A DNA stretch of 64,000 nucleotides, taken from assembly GCF_014192575.1 (NCBI RefSeq), contig NZ_JACHYC010000005.1, positions 1 to 64,000 of the forward strand. Direction: 5' to 3'. Of this stretch, positions 52,371 to 60,285 are shown one piece after another. A program made the translations under genes and the position numbers. How positions within the stretch are numbered: position 1 is the first letter of the stretch; every line of letters starts with the position of its first letter. The DNA comes from Variovorax sp. Sphag1AA (GTDB lineage Bacteria; Pseudomonadota; Gammaproteobacteria; Burkholderiales; Burkholderiaceae_C). The notes beneath the pieces are model-generated. The model saw only the letters and a program-made list of their open reading frames with translations. It ran no database searches and was not told the DNA's origin.

Positions 52371-53114
52371 TCAAGCCACAGGCTTGAACACGCGCAGCCA
52401 TTTGGGAGCGGGCAGACTCCAGCGAGTCTGGATGGTTTGCGCACGGTCGGCAAGCACGGGCCGTTTCGGCTGGCTAGGTTCGCGCTGCGCGAGCACGATC
52501 GTGTTGCCTTCTCGCGTCGGCTTGAACGCCCACACCGCTTCTTCACCGAAGGCCGCGACGATCTTCGCGAGACTGCGCTCGTAGCTGGACGAGCGGCCGA
52601 ACAGGTTGACGGTCATGCAGCCGTCCTCGGTCAGGAGAGCGCGGCAGTCTGCATAGAAGTCCTCGCTGTCGAGCACCGGCGCGGCGGCCTCGTGGTCGTA
52701 GAGGTCGACCTGCAGCGCATCGACGGTGCCCAGCCACTGCGGCTTGCGGATCTCGGTGGCTGCATCGGCCACGACCACCTGCAGCTTCGCGTCGTCAGCC
52801 GGCAGCTTGAACCAGCCCCTGCACGCCGCGACCACTTGGGGATTGAGTTCGATCGCGGTGGTGCGCATGCGCAGCGTCTTGCGGCAGAACTTGGTGAGGC
52901 TCGCGGCACCGAGCCCGAGTTGCATGGCATGGCGCTTCGCGACGCTCGCCGGATCGACGAAGAGAAGCCACGCCATCATGCGTTGCACGTATTCGAGCTC
53001 GATGTCGAAAGGCGCGTCGAGCTTCATCGAGCCTTGCACCCATTCCGTGCCCAGGTGCAGGTAGCGCACGTCTCCCCAATCGGAGAAGTTGACCTCGGGG
53101 AGGGAGACCTTCAT
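52371..53114 (-). CDS. Spermidine synthase-like methyltransferase-fold protein
   Basis: A 247-residue Rossmann-fold protein. The SAM-like binding site reads HAMQLGLGAASLTKFC (about residues 62-77), followed by AIELNPQVVAACRGWF and the acidic DALQVDLYDHEAAAP. It resembles the spermidine synthase superfamily, but the polyamine-binding residues are not clear, so true aminopropyl transfer is uncertain. It overlaps the glycosylase gene by four bases and lies 21 bases before gspE. Confidence 0.78.
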   Translation of the reverse strand: MKVSLPEVNFSDWGDVRYLHLGTEWVQGSMKLDAPFDIELEYVQRMMAWLLFVDPASVAKRHAMQLGLGAASLTKFCRKTLRMRTTAIELNPQVVAACRGWFKLPADDAKLQVVVADAATEIRKPQWLGTVDALQVDLYDHEAAAPVLDSEDFYADCRALLTEDGCMTVNLFGRSSSYERSLAKIVAAFGEEAVWAFKPTREGNTIVLAQREPSQPKRPVLADRAQTIQTRWSLPAPKWLRVFKPVA

Positions 53115-53644
53115 GGAATGTCCAGATACCTTTCAAACACTTCGCGCCAGGCCTGGACCTTGCGCTCGAAACTCCACGACGCGTTGGCAGGGCTCGACGA
53201 GGGCAGCCGATAGACCGGCACGCCGAACATGCGCGTGTGCCTGGCGTGCTTGAAGCTCTCGCCACCGTTGTGCGCGATCGCCGCGAGCTTCGGCAGATGA
53301 AGGCCTGCGATGTCGTTCGCGACCGCATCGCGGATTGCCGTATCGAGGCTGCCTTCCCGCCGGCAACTCGCATAGACGTCCCATACGCCCAGCCCCCGGT
53401 CGAGCAGCCACGCGCTACGCTTTTGATAGCTGTCAACGCCCACTGGGAGCGGGTTTGCGGGCCACAGGGCCTGCAAAATCTTCCAGAAATGATTCTGCGG
53501 ATGAGCATAATACCGCTGCTCCGCGATCGAACGTGCGCCAGGAAAGCTGCCGAGGATCAACAAGGCTGTGTTCTCGGACACGATCGGTGCGAGGCCCGTG
53601 AGCACGGCGTCCGCGTCGACTGGGCGCGAGGCTGGCTTATCCAT
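53111..53644 (-). CDS. DNA-deoxyinosine (hypoxanthine) glycosylase, UDG superfamily
   Basis: A 177-residue base-excision enzyme. Family motifs are LLILGSFPGARS (about 27-38), HPQNHFWKILQALWP and the C-terminal LPSSSPANASW. It matches the hypoxanthine-DNA glycosylase (Hdg) family, which removes deaminated adenine. The Asn of classical UDG is replaced by the family's own Gly-Ser motif. It is translated with the spermidine-synthase-like gene by a four-base overlap. Confidence 0.86.
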   Translation of the reverse strand: MDKPASRPVDADAVLTGLAPIVSENTALLILGSFPGARSIAEQRYYAHPQNHFWKILQALWPANPLPVGVDSYQKRSAWLLDRGLGVWDVYASCRREGSLDTAIRDAVANDIAGLHLPKLAAIAHNGGESFKHARHTRMFGVPVYRLPSSSPANASWSFERKVQAWREVFERYLDIP

Positions 53645-53688
53645 AACGCTTGCCGGTGTGAACCGCCGGCACCTGTGAGGAGAAGGAC

Positions 53689-54525
53689 TTGAATACGGAA
53701 GCGATCTGGACGTTCATAACGACGCAAGGCGTCGATTTTGGCCTGAAAGTGATCGGAGCCCTGATCGCCTGGGCCATCGGTCGATGGCTCATCGGCATCG
53801 CGCAGAAGCTCGTCGGCAAGGCGCTCGAACGCGGCAAGCGCATGGACCCGACACTGAGCAACTACCTCGTCTCGATACTCGGCGTGATCCTCAACATCGT
53901 CCTGATCCTCGCGATCCTCGACATGTTCGGCATCCGCACCACCTCCTTCGCGGTGCTGCTGGCTGGGGCTGGTCTCGCGATCGGCACCGCCTGGGGCGGA
54001 TTGCTCACGCACTTCGCGGCTGGCGTCTTCCTGCAAGTCCTGCGGCCGTATCGAGTGGGTGATTTCGTCACCGTCGGCGGCGGCGTGACCGGCACCGTCA
54101 AGGAGCTCGGCCTCTTCGGCACCACGCTCATCTCGCCCGATAACACCGTCGTGACCGTCGGCAACAACAAGGTGTTGTCCGAGACGATCCAGAACTTCAG
54201 CTCGCTGCAGTTTCGGCGTGTCGACGTCACGGCCAAGATCGCCAACGGCGTGGATGTCGGCGACGCCATCCAGCGGCTCAAGGCCGCGGTGAGCGAGATC
54301 CCCAACGTCTCGACGGAACAGCCGCCGGATGTGGAGATCCTGCAGTTCACGCCTGAAGGCCCGCTGCTTGCGGTGCGTCCCTACACGCACACCGACCACT
54401 ACTGGCAGGTGTATTTCGACACGCACAAGGCGATCGTCAAGACCTTCGGCGCCGCCGGCTACCCGACGCCGGAGACGCCGCTGGTGCAGCGGCACCTCAC
54501 GCCGCCGCCCATCAAACCGGCCTGA
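53689..54525 (+). CDS. mscS: Small-conductance mechanosensitive channel MscS
   Basis: A 278-residue inner-membrane channel. Three membrane helices lie near residues 15-35, 55-80 and 83-110, the last being the Gly/Ala-rich pore helix (LLAGAGLAIGTAWGGLLTHFAAG). The beta domain then shows LRPYRVGDFVTV and VKELGLFGTTLISPDNTVV. It opens under osmotic downshock. The start is TTG with GAGGAGAAGGA in front. A tight GAAACCCGCC hairpin follows as terminator. Confidence 0.93.
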   Translation: MNTEAIWTFITTQGVDFGLKVIGALIAWAIGRWLIGIAQKLVGKALERGKRMDPTLSNYLVSILGVILNIVLILAILDMFGIRTTSFAVLLAGAGLAIGTAWGGLLTHFAAGVFLQVLRPYRVGDFVTVGGGVTGTVKELGLFGTTLISPDNTVVTVGNNKVLSETIQNFSSLQFRRVDVTAKIANGVDVGDAIQRLKAAVSEIPNVSTEQPPDVEILQFTPEGPLLAVRPYTHTDHYWQVYFDTHKAIVKTFGAAGYPTPETPLVQRHLTPPPIKPA

Positions 54526-54539
54526 AGCCCCGAAAAAGC

Positions 54540-54563
54540 GAAACCCGCCTTCCGGCGGGTTTC
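54540..54563 (+). terminator. Terminator of mscS
   Basis: GAAACCCGCC (54540-54549) pairs with GGCGGGTTTC (54554-54563) around TTCC, followed by TTCATTG. It starts 15 bases after the mscS stop and may also serve the convergent LEA-like gene. Confidence 0.8.
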
Positions 54564-54592
54564 TTCATTGCGGCACGAGAGACGCGCGGCGC

Positions 54593-55006
54593 TCAAGGCT
54601 TCTTCGCGTCGTGCTGGGCGGTGCCGGGAATCTGTTCGCCAATCTTGTCGCCGGCCTTACGCGTGGCGTCGGCTGCTGCGCCGCCCGCGTCGCTCACGGC
54701 CTTGCCGGTCGCATGCGCGCCCTTCTTGGTTGCGTTCCAGGCCTTCTTGCTGCCGCTCTTGGTGGAGTCCCAGGCTTTTTCACTGGTGTCCTTCGTGGCG
54801 TCCCAGGCCTTCTCGCCGCCGTGCTCGGTGGCTTTCACTGCCTTCTTGGTACCGCTCTTGGTGGAATCCCATGCTTCCTTGCTGGCGTTTTCCACCTTTT
54901 CGGTCGTGGTGGGCGCGGCGGTGTTCTGTGCCAGGGCCGGCAATGCGACCGATGCGACGGCAAGTGTCAATGCGGCCGGAAGGATGCGGATGGAAGTCTT
55001 GTTCAT
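54593..55006 (-). CDS. Exported LEA-like repeat protein
   Basis: A 137-residue exported protein. The signal peptide is residues 1-26 (MNKTSIRILPAALTLAVASV...ALAQ). The mature part is highly hydrophilic and Ala/Lys/Thr rich, built of repeats of about 11 residues such as KEAWDSTKSGT, EKAWDATKDTS, EKAWDSTKSGS and KKAWNATKKGA. These resemble group-3 LEA amphipathic helices. Role is unknown; desiccation or envelope protection is inference only. AGGAG lies upstream of the ATG at MNKTSIRI. Confidence 0.75.
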   Translation of the reverse strand: MNKTSIRILPAALTLAVASVALPALAQNTAAPTTTEKVENASKEAWDSTKSGTKKAVKATEHGGEKAWDATKDTSEKAWDSTKSGSKKAWNATKKGAHATGKAVSDAGGAAADATRKAGDKIGEQIPGTAQHDAKKP

Positions 55007-55146
55007 CTTGTAAAGCTCCTTGCTAGGTTGAAGTGGCTTGGATCGCCACCGATGCATACACACAGCGATTCAACGACTGCGCAGAGCCCAAGGATGACAC
55101 CGAAAACCCACTCATGGGCCGCTGCCGCGCAAGTCGAGCGATCGGC

Positions 55147-56007
55147 CTACGCGGAGCGCAGCATACCCGCCGACACATCGATCAGCGAAGACAGACGTGG
55201 CAGCGCAGCCACGGCGTTGCGCGTAGTCGCCTCGGCCAGCGCCTCCACCGGCATGCCGCGCAAGTCGGCCACCACTTCGGCGATACGGGGCAGTTCGCCG
55301 GGCTCGTTGCGGCCCTGGCGCTCGCCCGCATCGCGCTGGGCCTGCGTGCGGTAGATCCACTGCGGCTGGATGTCCGGCGAGTCGGTTTCCATGACGATCG
55401 ACTCCAGCGGCACAGCCTGCGCGAGTCGACGCAGTTGCAGGGCCCGCTCGAACGTCACCGCGCCACCAAAGCCCAGCTTGAGCCCGAGATCGATGCATGC
55501 CTGCGCCTGTTGCTCGCTGCCGTTGAAGGCGTGCGCGATGCCGTGCCAGCGCTGTCCCGGCGCGACCTGGCGAAGATGCTTCAGCACCTTGTCCACCGAG
55601 CGGCGCACATGAATGATCACCGGCAGTTCATGCTTGCGGGCCAGCTGCAACTGAGTGTGAAAAAACATTGCCTGCCTGTCGGCATCGAGGCCTTCGACGA
55701 AGAAGTCGAGTCCGATCTCGCCGACCGCGACGAGCCGCGGGTCGTCACGCCGACGCACCAGCTCGGCATCGAGTTCATCCAGATGCGCCTCCAGCGCCTG
55801 TCCGGTGCACATCGGATGGATGCCAAGCGCATAGGCGTCGCCCTGGCGATGCGCGAGCTCCCGCACCGCAGCGAAGTTGAACGCTGCGACCGCAGGAATC
55901 ACGCAAAGCCCGACGCCGAGGCTCGCCGCGCGCGCCCTGATCCGGGGCATCTCGGCGCCGAATTCGGGCGCATCGAGATGGCAGTGGGTATCGACGAAGA
56001 CAGGCAT
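55147..56007 (-). CDS. TatD-family metal-dependent hydrolase
   Basis: A 286-residue TIM-barrel hydrolase. Metal and active-site motifs are DTHCHLD (6-12), GIHPM, GEIGLDFFVEG, PVIIHVRRSVDKV, HAFNGSEQQA and METDSPDIQP. The family includes TatD and YcfH/YjjV DNases and D-aminoacyl-tRNA-deacylase-like members; the sequence does not pick one. The ATG at MPVFVDTHCH is standard; the longer frame upstream is rejected. Confidence 0.9.
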   Translation of the reverse strand: MPVFVDTHCHLDAPEFGAEMPRIRARAASLGVGLCVIPAVAAFNFAAVRELAHRQGDAYALGIHPMCTGQALEAHLDELDAELVRRRDDPRLVAVGEIGLDFFVEGLDADRQAMFFHTQLQLARKHELPVIIHVRRSVDKVLKHLRQVAPGQRWHGIAHAFNGSEQQAQACIDLGLKLGFGGAVTFERALQLRRLAQAVPLESIVMETDSPDIQPQWIYRTQAQRDAGERQGRNEPGELPRIAEVVADLRGMPVEALAEATTRNAVAALPRLSSLIDVSAGMLRSA

Positions 56008-56093
56008 CGCACGATCATGCCCGAAGGCATGCAGACCTGCGGAAAGCGTGCTACCGTGCCTCCTCAAGCGTTCTCTTTTGCCGGAGGTGCCCG

Positions 56094-57098
56094 ATGCGCA
56101 GGCCTGCTTTCTACAGCCGCTCGCCCAGAGAGCCGCGCGACGCGGCAGACCCCGGCGCGACCATCGCACAGAATGCGTCGGACGGCTCCGACACGACGCA
56201 AGCACAACCCGCACTCACCGCCGCCGCACCCCAGCGCTGGCAACCCGGACGCCGCAGCTTCGCATTGCTCCTCGCACTGGTCGTCGGCATGGGCGCCACC
56301 GGTGCGGTGATGTGGCCCAAGGCCGGCCGCCAACTCACGCAGAAGGACATCGACCAGGCGGTGCTTCGCACCTTGCACACCGCCACGCTGCCCTCGCCCG
56401 CGGCCAAGGCAGCCGAGATCATCCGGCCCTCGGTGGTGCGCGTGGTCGGCTATGGCACCGAGAAGACCACGCCCGAAGCCAAGGTCGAGAAGCGCGGGCG
56501 CAATCTCGCCAAGGGCAAGCCCGCGGAAGCTCCCGCCGACGAAGCACCGGGACAGCAGGTCGAGCGTGGCGTCGGCACCGGCGTGGTGATCGTGGACAAG
56601 GGCGTCATCCTGACCAACCTGCACGTTGTCGCGGGCTCCGAAACGATCAAGGTGACGTTCGCCGACGGCCTCGAATCGCCGGCCACCATCACAGGCGTGC
56701 AGCCCGAGAACGACCTCGCGGTGCTGCAGGCGCAGAAGCTGCCTGACGACCTCATCCCCGCCACGATGCGCTCCACGGCCGACCTTCAGCCGGGCGACCA
56801 GGTCGTCGCCGTCGGCTTCCCGTTCGGCATCGGCCCTTCCGTGTCAGCCGGCGTGGTCTCGGGGCTGAACCGATCGTTCCGCTCGCCAGAAGGCAAGCAG
56901 GAGCTGGGCAACCTGATCCAGTTCGATGCTGCCGCCAATCCCGGCAATTCGGGCGGGCCACTGATCAACATGGACGGCGAGGTGCTCGGCATCGTCACCG
57001 CCATCCTCAATCCCACCCAGCAGCGCACTTTCATCGGGATCGGTTTCGCCGTGCCGATCGAGAACGCCGCCTCCGCCGCCGGCTCGCCACCCTTCTGA
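56094..57098 (+). CDS. Membrane-anchored DegP/HtrA-like serine protease without PDZ
   Basis: A 334-residue trypsin-fold protease. A membrane anchor spans about residues 55-74 (SFALLLALVVGMGATGAVM). The catalytic triad is His177 (TNLHVV), Asp207 (ENDLAVL) and Ser286 (NPGNSGGP). A Lys/Pro/Ala-rich insert of about 30 residues (123-155) precedes the protease core. The chain ends soon after GFAVPIENA, with no PDZ domain, unlike DegP or DegS. Envelope quality control or signal cleavage is likely. It is 25 bases from moxR. Confidence 0.87.
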   Translation: MRRPAFYSRSPREPRDAADPGATIAQNASDGSDTTQAQPALTAAAPQRWQPGRRSFALLLALVVGMGATGAVMWPKAGRQLTQKDIDQAVLRTLHTATLPSPAAKAAEIIRPSVVRVVGYGTEKTTPEAKVEKRGRNLAKGKPAEAPADEAPGQQVERGVGTGVVIVDKGVILTNLHVVAGSETIKVTFADGLESPATITGVQPENDLAVLQAQKLPDDLIPATMRSTADLQPGDQVVAVGFPFGIGPSVSAGVVSGLNRSFRSPEGKQELGNLIQFDAAANPGNSGGPLINMDGEVLGIVTAILNPTQQRTFIGIGFAVPIENAASAAGSPPF

Positions 57099-57122
57099 CC
57101 CATCGAAAGAAAGAGCATTCGC

Positions 57123-58133
57123 ATGAGCACAGACACCGAACCGACTTCCGCATCCACGGCCGAGCTGATGGAGCAGATCCTCTATCAGGTCAAACGCGTC
57201 GTCGTCGGCCAGGACCGGTTTCTCGAGCGGGTGATGGTGGCGATGCTCGCCAACGGCCATCTGCTGGTCGAAGGCGTTCCGGGGTTGGCGAAGACGCTGA
57301 CGGTCAAGACGCTGGCCGACACCGTGCGCGGCCAGTTCAAGCGCATCCAGTTCACGCCCGACCTCGTGCCGGCGGACCTGGTCGGCACGCGCATCTACAA
57401 CCAGAAGACGGGCGACTTCAGTACGTCGCTCGGCCCGGTTTTCGCGAATCTGCTGCTGGCCGATGAAATCAACCGCGCGCCGGCCAAGGTGCAAAGCGCG
57501 CTGCTCGAGGTGATGCAGGAGCGCCAGGTCACGATCGCCGGCGAAACGCACCTGGTGCCGCGTCCTTTCCTCGTGATGGCGACGCAGAACCCGATCGAGA
57601 CCGAGGGCACCTACCCGCTGCCCGAGGCGCAGGTGGATCGCTTCATGATGAAGGTGCTGGTCGACTACCCGACGGACGAGGAAGAGTTCGTGATCGTCGA
57701 ACGCGTGATCGGCCCACCGGTCTCGGCCATGCCGGTGGCAACGACCGACCAGCTCGCCGCGCTGCAGGCCGAGGCGCGTCGCGTCTATGTCGACCCTTCG
57801 CTGATCCAGTACGCGGTCAGGCTTGTGTCAGCCACACGCACGCCGGAGAAGCACGGCCTGAAGGACCTGCACCGCTTCATCACCTTCGGTGCAAGTCCGC
57901 GCGCGAGCATCAGCCTGACCGAAGGCGCACGCGCGCTCGCACTGCTGCGCGGCCGCAACTACGCCCTGCCCGAGGACATGACCGCGCTGGTGGCTGACGT
58001 GATGCGGCACCGCGTCACGCTGTCCTACGAAGGGCTCTCGGAAGGGCTCACGCCGGACAGTCTCATCGACAAGATCATGCGGGCCGTGCCCGCGCCCGCC
58101 AAGCCGCTCGAGCATGAAAAGCTGGTGGCCTAG
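57123..58133 (+). CDS. MoxR-family AAA+ ATPase
   Basis: A 336-residue AAA+ chaperone. Walker A is GVPGLAKT (51-58), and the Walker B region reads LLLADEINRAPAKVQSALLE. The sensor ATQNPIETEGTYPLPEAQVDRF is present in full. MoxR proteins act with DUF58 and VWA partners in metal insertion or protein maturation, and here exactly those partners follow. The last 20 bases overlap the DUF58 gene in another frame. Confidence 0.93.
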   Translation: MSTDTEPTSASTAELMEQILYQVKRVVVGQDRFLERVMVAMLANGHLLVEGVPGLAKTLTVKTLADTVRGQFKRIQFTPDLVPADLVGTRIYNQKTGDFSTSLGPVFANLLLADEINRAPAKVQSALLEVMQERQVTIAGETHLVPRPFLVMATQNPIETEGTYPLPEAQVDRFMMKVLVDYPTDEEEFVIVERVIGPPVSAMPVATTDQLAALQAEARRVYVDPSLIQYAVRLVSATRTPEKHGLKDLHRFITFGASPRASISLTEGARALALLRGRNYALPEDMTALVADVMRHRVTLSYEGLSEGLTPDSLIDKIMRAVPAPAKPLEHEKLVA

Positions 58134-59106
58134 GCGCGGGAAAGCCGCCAACGACGACGCCCTCGCGGCCGCCGAAGCGGCAGCGAGCGGTGTCGAACGC
58201 GCGCTGCGCCGGCTCGAATGGACCGTGATCCGCCGCCTCGACGGCCTGCTGCAGGGCGACTACCGCACGCTGATGCGCGGTGCGGGCCTCGACCTCGCCG
58301 ACCTGCGCGAATACCAGCACCACGACGACGTGCGGCACATCGACTGGAACGTCACCGCGCGCTTGCAGACACCCTATGTGCGCGTCTTCACCGAAGACCG
58401 CGAGATGGCCGCATGGTTCGTGCTCGACCTGAGCCGCTCGGTCGATTTCGGCTCCGGCATCCGCGCCAAACGCGAGATTTCGGCCGGCTTCGTCGGCGTG
58501 CTTGCACGGCTGCTCACGCGCCATGGCAACCGCGTCGGCGCGATGGTCTATGGCAACGACATCGAAGCGGTGATTCCGCCGCGCACCGGCCGTCGCCACG
58601 TACTGCACCTGCTGCATGCCATGGAGCGCCGCTCCGGCAAGGCGGAACTCCCCCAGCAGGGCATGACCCGGCTGGCTGACCTTCTCAAGTCAGCCGCGAT
58701 GCTGATGCCGCGCCGCTCGACCGTGTTCGTGGTTTCCGATTTCCTGAGCGAGCCCGGATGGGAGCGCCCGCTCGGTCACCTGGTGCAGCGTCACGACGTG
58801 GTCGCGGTGCGCCTTTTCGATCCGCTCGAGCTCGAGTTGCCCGACCTCGGTTTGGTGCCGCTGCGCGATGCCGAAACCGGCGAGCAACTCTGGGTCGATA
58901 CCCATGATGGCGGCTTCCGCAAGCGCTTTGCGCGGCTTGCTGCAGAGCGGGAAGTCACCTTGCGCGAGTCGCTTGCCAAGGTGGGCGTTGACACGCTTGA
59001 ACTCTCGACGGACGATGACCTCGTTGAAGCCATCGTGCGATTTGCGGATATGCGAAAGCGTCGCGTACGCACCGGGCTTGCAAACTCGACCGTGGTGGCA
59101 GCATGA
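58114..59106 (+). CDS. DUF58 domain protein
   Basis: A 330-residue protein of the DUF58 (VWA-like) family that accompanies MoxR. The typical segment is DLADLREYQHHDDVRHIDWNVTAR (DLREYQHHDD near residue 61). FVLDLSRSVDFGSG holds a MIDAS-like DxSxS. It starts inside the moxR reading frame (20-base overlap) and ends overlapping the next gene by four bases. No membrane helix is evident. Role is inferred from the conserved operon. Confidence 0.9.
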   Translation: MKSWWPRRGKAANDDALAAAEAAASGVERALRRLEWTVIRRLDGLLQGDYRTLMRGAGLDLADLREYQHHDDVRHIDWNVTARLQTPYVRVFTEDREMAAWFVLDLSRSVDFGSGIRAKREISAGFVGVLARLLTRHGNRVGAMVYGNDIEAVIPPRTGRRHVLHLLHAMERRSGKAELPQQGMTRLADLLKSAAMLMPRRSTVFVVSDFLSEPGWERPLGHLVQRHDVVAVRLFDPLELELPDLGLVPLRDAETGEQLWVDTHDGGFRKRFARLAAEREVTLRESLAKVGVDTLELSTDDDLVEAIVRFADMRKRRVRTGLANSTVVAA

Positions 59107-60143
59107 ATTTCCTCTGGCCCCAATTTCTCTGGCTGCTGCTGGCACTGCCGCTGCTGGTGCTGCTGTACCTGTGGCTGCTGCGGCGCAAGAAGAAGCTCGC
59201 GCTGCGCTATGCGAGCCTGTCGATCGTGCGCGAAGCGATGGGCGCGAGCCAGACGATCCGCCGGCACATCCCGCCCTTCCTCTTCATGCTCGCGCTGGCT
59301 GCCATGCTGATTGCCGCCTCGCGACCGATGGCGGTGGTGGTGCTGCCGTCGAACCAGCAGACGATCATCCTCGCGATGGACGTCTCCGGCAGCATGCGAG
59401 CAGCCGACGTGCAGCCCAACCGGCTGGTTGCCGCGCAGGAGGCGGCCAAGAGCTTCATCAAGGAACTCCCACGCACCGTCAAGGTCGGCATCGTCGCGTT
59501 CGCCGGCAGCGCGCAGGTGGCGCAGTTGCCGACCACCAATCGCGAAGACCTCGTCACAGCGATCGATTCCTTCCAGCTCCAGCGCGCGACCGCCACAGGC
59601 AACGCCATCGTGGTGTCGCTCGCCACGCTGTTCCCCGATGCGGGTATCGACATCTCGGACTTCGGCCCGCAAAGCCGCGAGCGCGGCACGCCGATCGATC
59701 GGGCGGGCAAGCAGCCGGCCAAGGAGTTCACGCCGGTCGCGCCCGGCTCGTACACCTCTGCCGCGATCATCATGCTCACCGACGGCCAGCGCACCACCGG
59801 CGTCGATCCGCTCGACGCGGCCAAGGTCGCCGCCGACCGCGGCGTGCGCGTCTACACCGTGGGCATCGGCACGGTCGATGGCGAGACCATCGGCTTCGAG
59901 GGCTGGTCGATGCGCGTGCGGCTCGACGAAGAGACGCTCAAGGCCATCGCCAACAAGACCAGCGCCGAGTACTTCTACGCCGGCACGGCTACCGATCTGA
60001 AGAAGGTCTACAGCTCCCTGAGTTCGCGTCTCACGGTCGAGAAGAAGGAGACCGAAATCTCGGCACTCTTCGCGATGGCGGCAGCCGGGCTGGCGCTGCT
60101 CTCGGCCGGACTTTCGCTGCTCTGGTTCAACCGCATCCTCTGA
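59103..60143 (+). CDS. VWA-domain protein, BatA-like
   Basis: A 346-residue inner-membrane VWA protein. Membrane helices are near residues 5-25, 58-76 and 320-342. The MIDAS motif is D93VSGS97, with a second site TDGQRTTG (about 223). It resembles BatA/BatB of the aerotolerance operons. The ATG overlaps the DUF58 stop (ATGA). The other Bat genes are not present, so this is a short three-gene unit. Confidence 0.9.
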   Translation: MNFLWPQFLWLLLALPLLVLLYLWLLRRKKKLALRYASLSIVREAMGASQTIRRHIPPFLFMLALAAMLIAASRPMAVVVLPSNQQTIILAMDVSGSMRAADVQPNRLVAAQEAAKSFIKELPRTVKVGIVAFAGSAQVAQLPTTNREDLVTAIDSFQLQRATATGNAIVVSLATLFPDAGIDISDFGPQSRERGTPIDRAGKQPAKEFTPVAPGSYTSAAIIMLTDGQRTTGVDPLDAAKVAADRGVRVYTVGIGTVDGETIGFEGWSMRVRLDEETLKAIANKTSAEYFYAGTATDLKKVYSSLSSRLTVEKKETEISALFAMAAAGLALLSAGLSLLWFNRIL

Positions 60144-60285
60144 TTCGTTGCACCTTTGGGCAATGAAACCTGCCCTTAGGGCGCGTAGGCGCGCACGCAC
60201 GTCCTCGCAATAATTTCCAGCACCTCGGCACCCCGAGGCAGGGGAGCCATGACCGCAACGACGCGGCGCGAGGAGGAAGGGCCCT

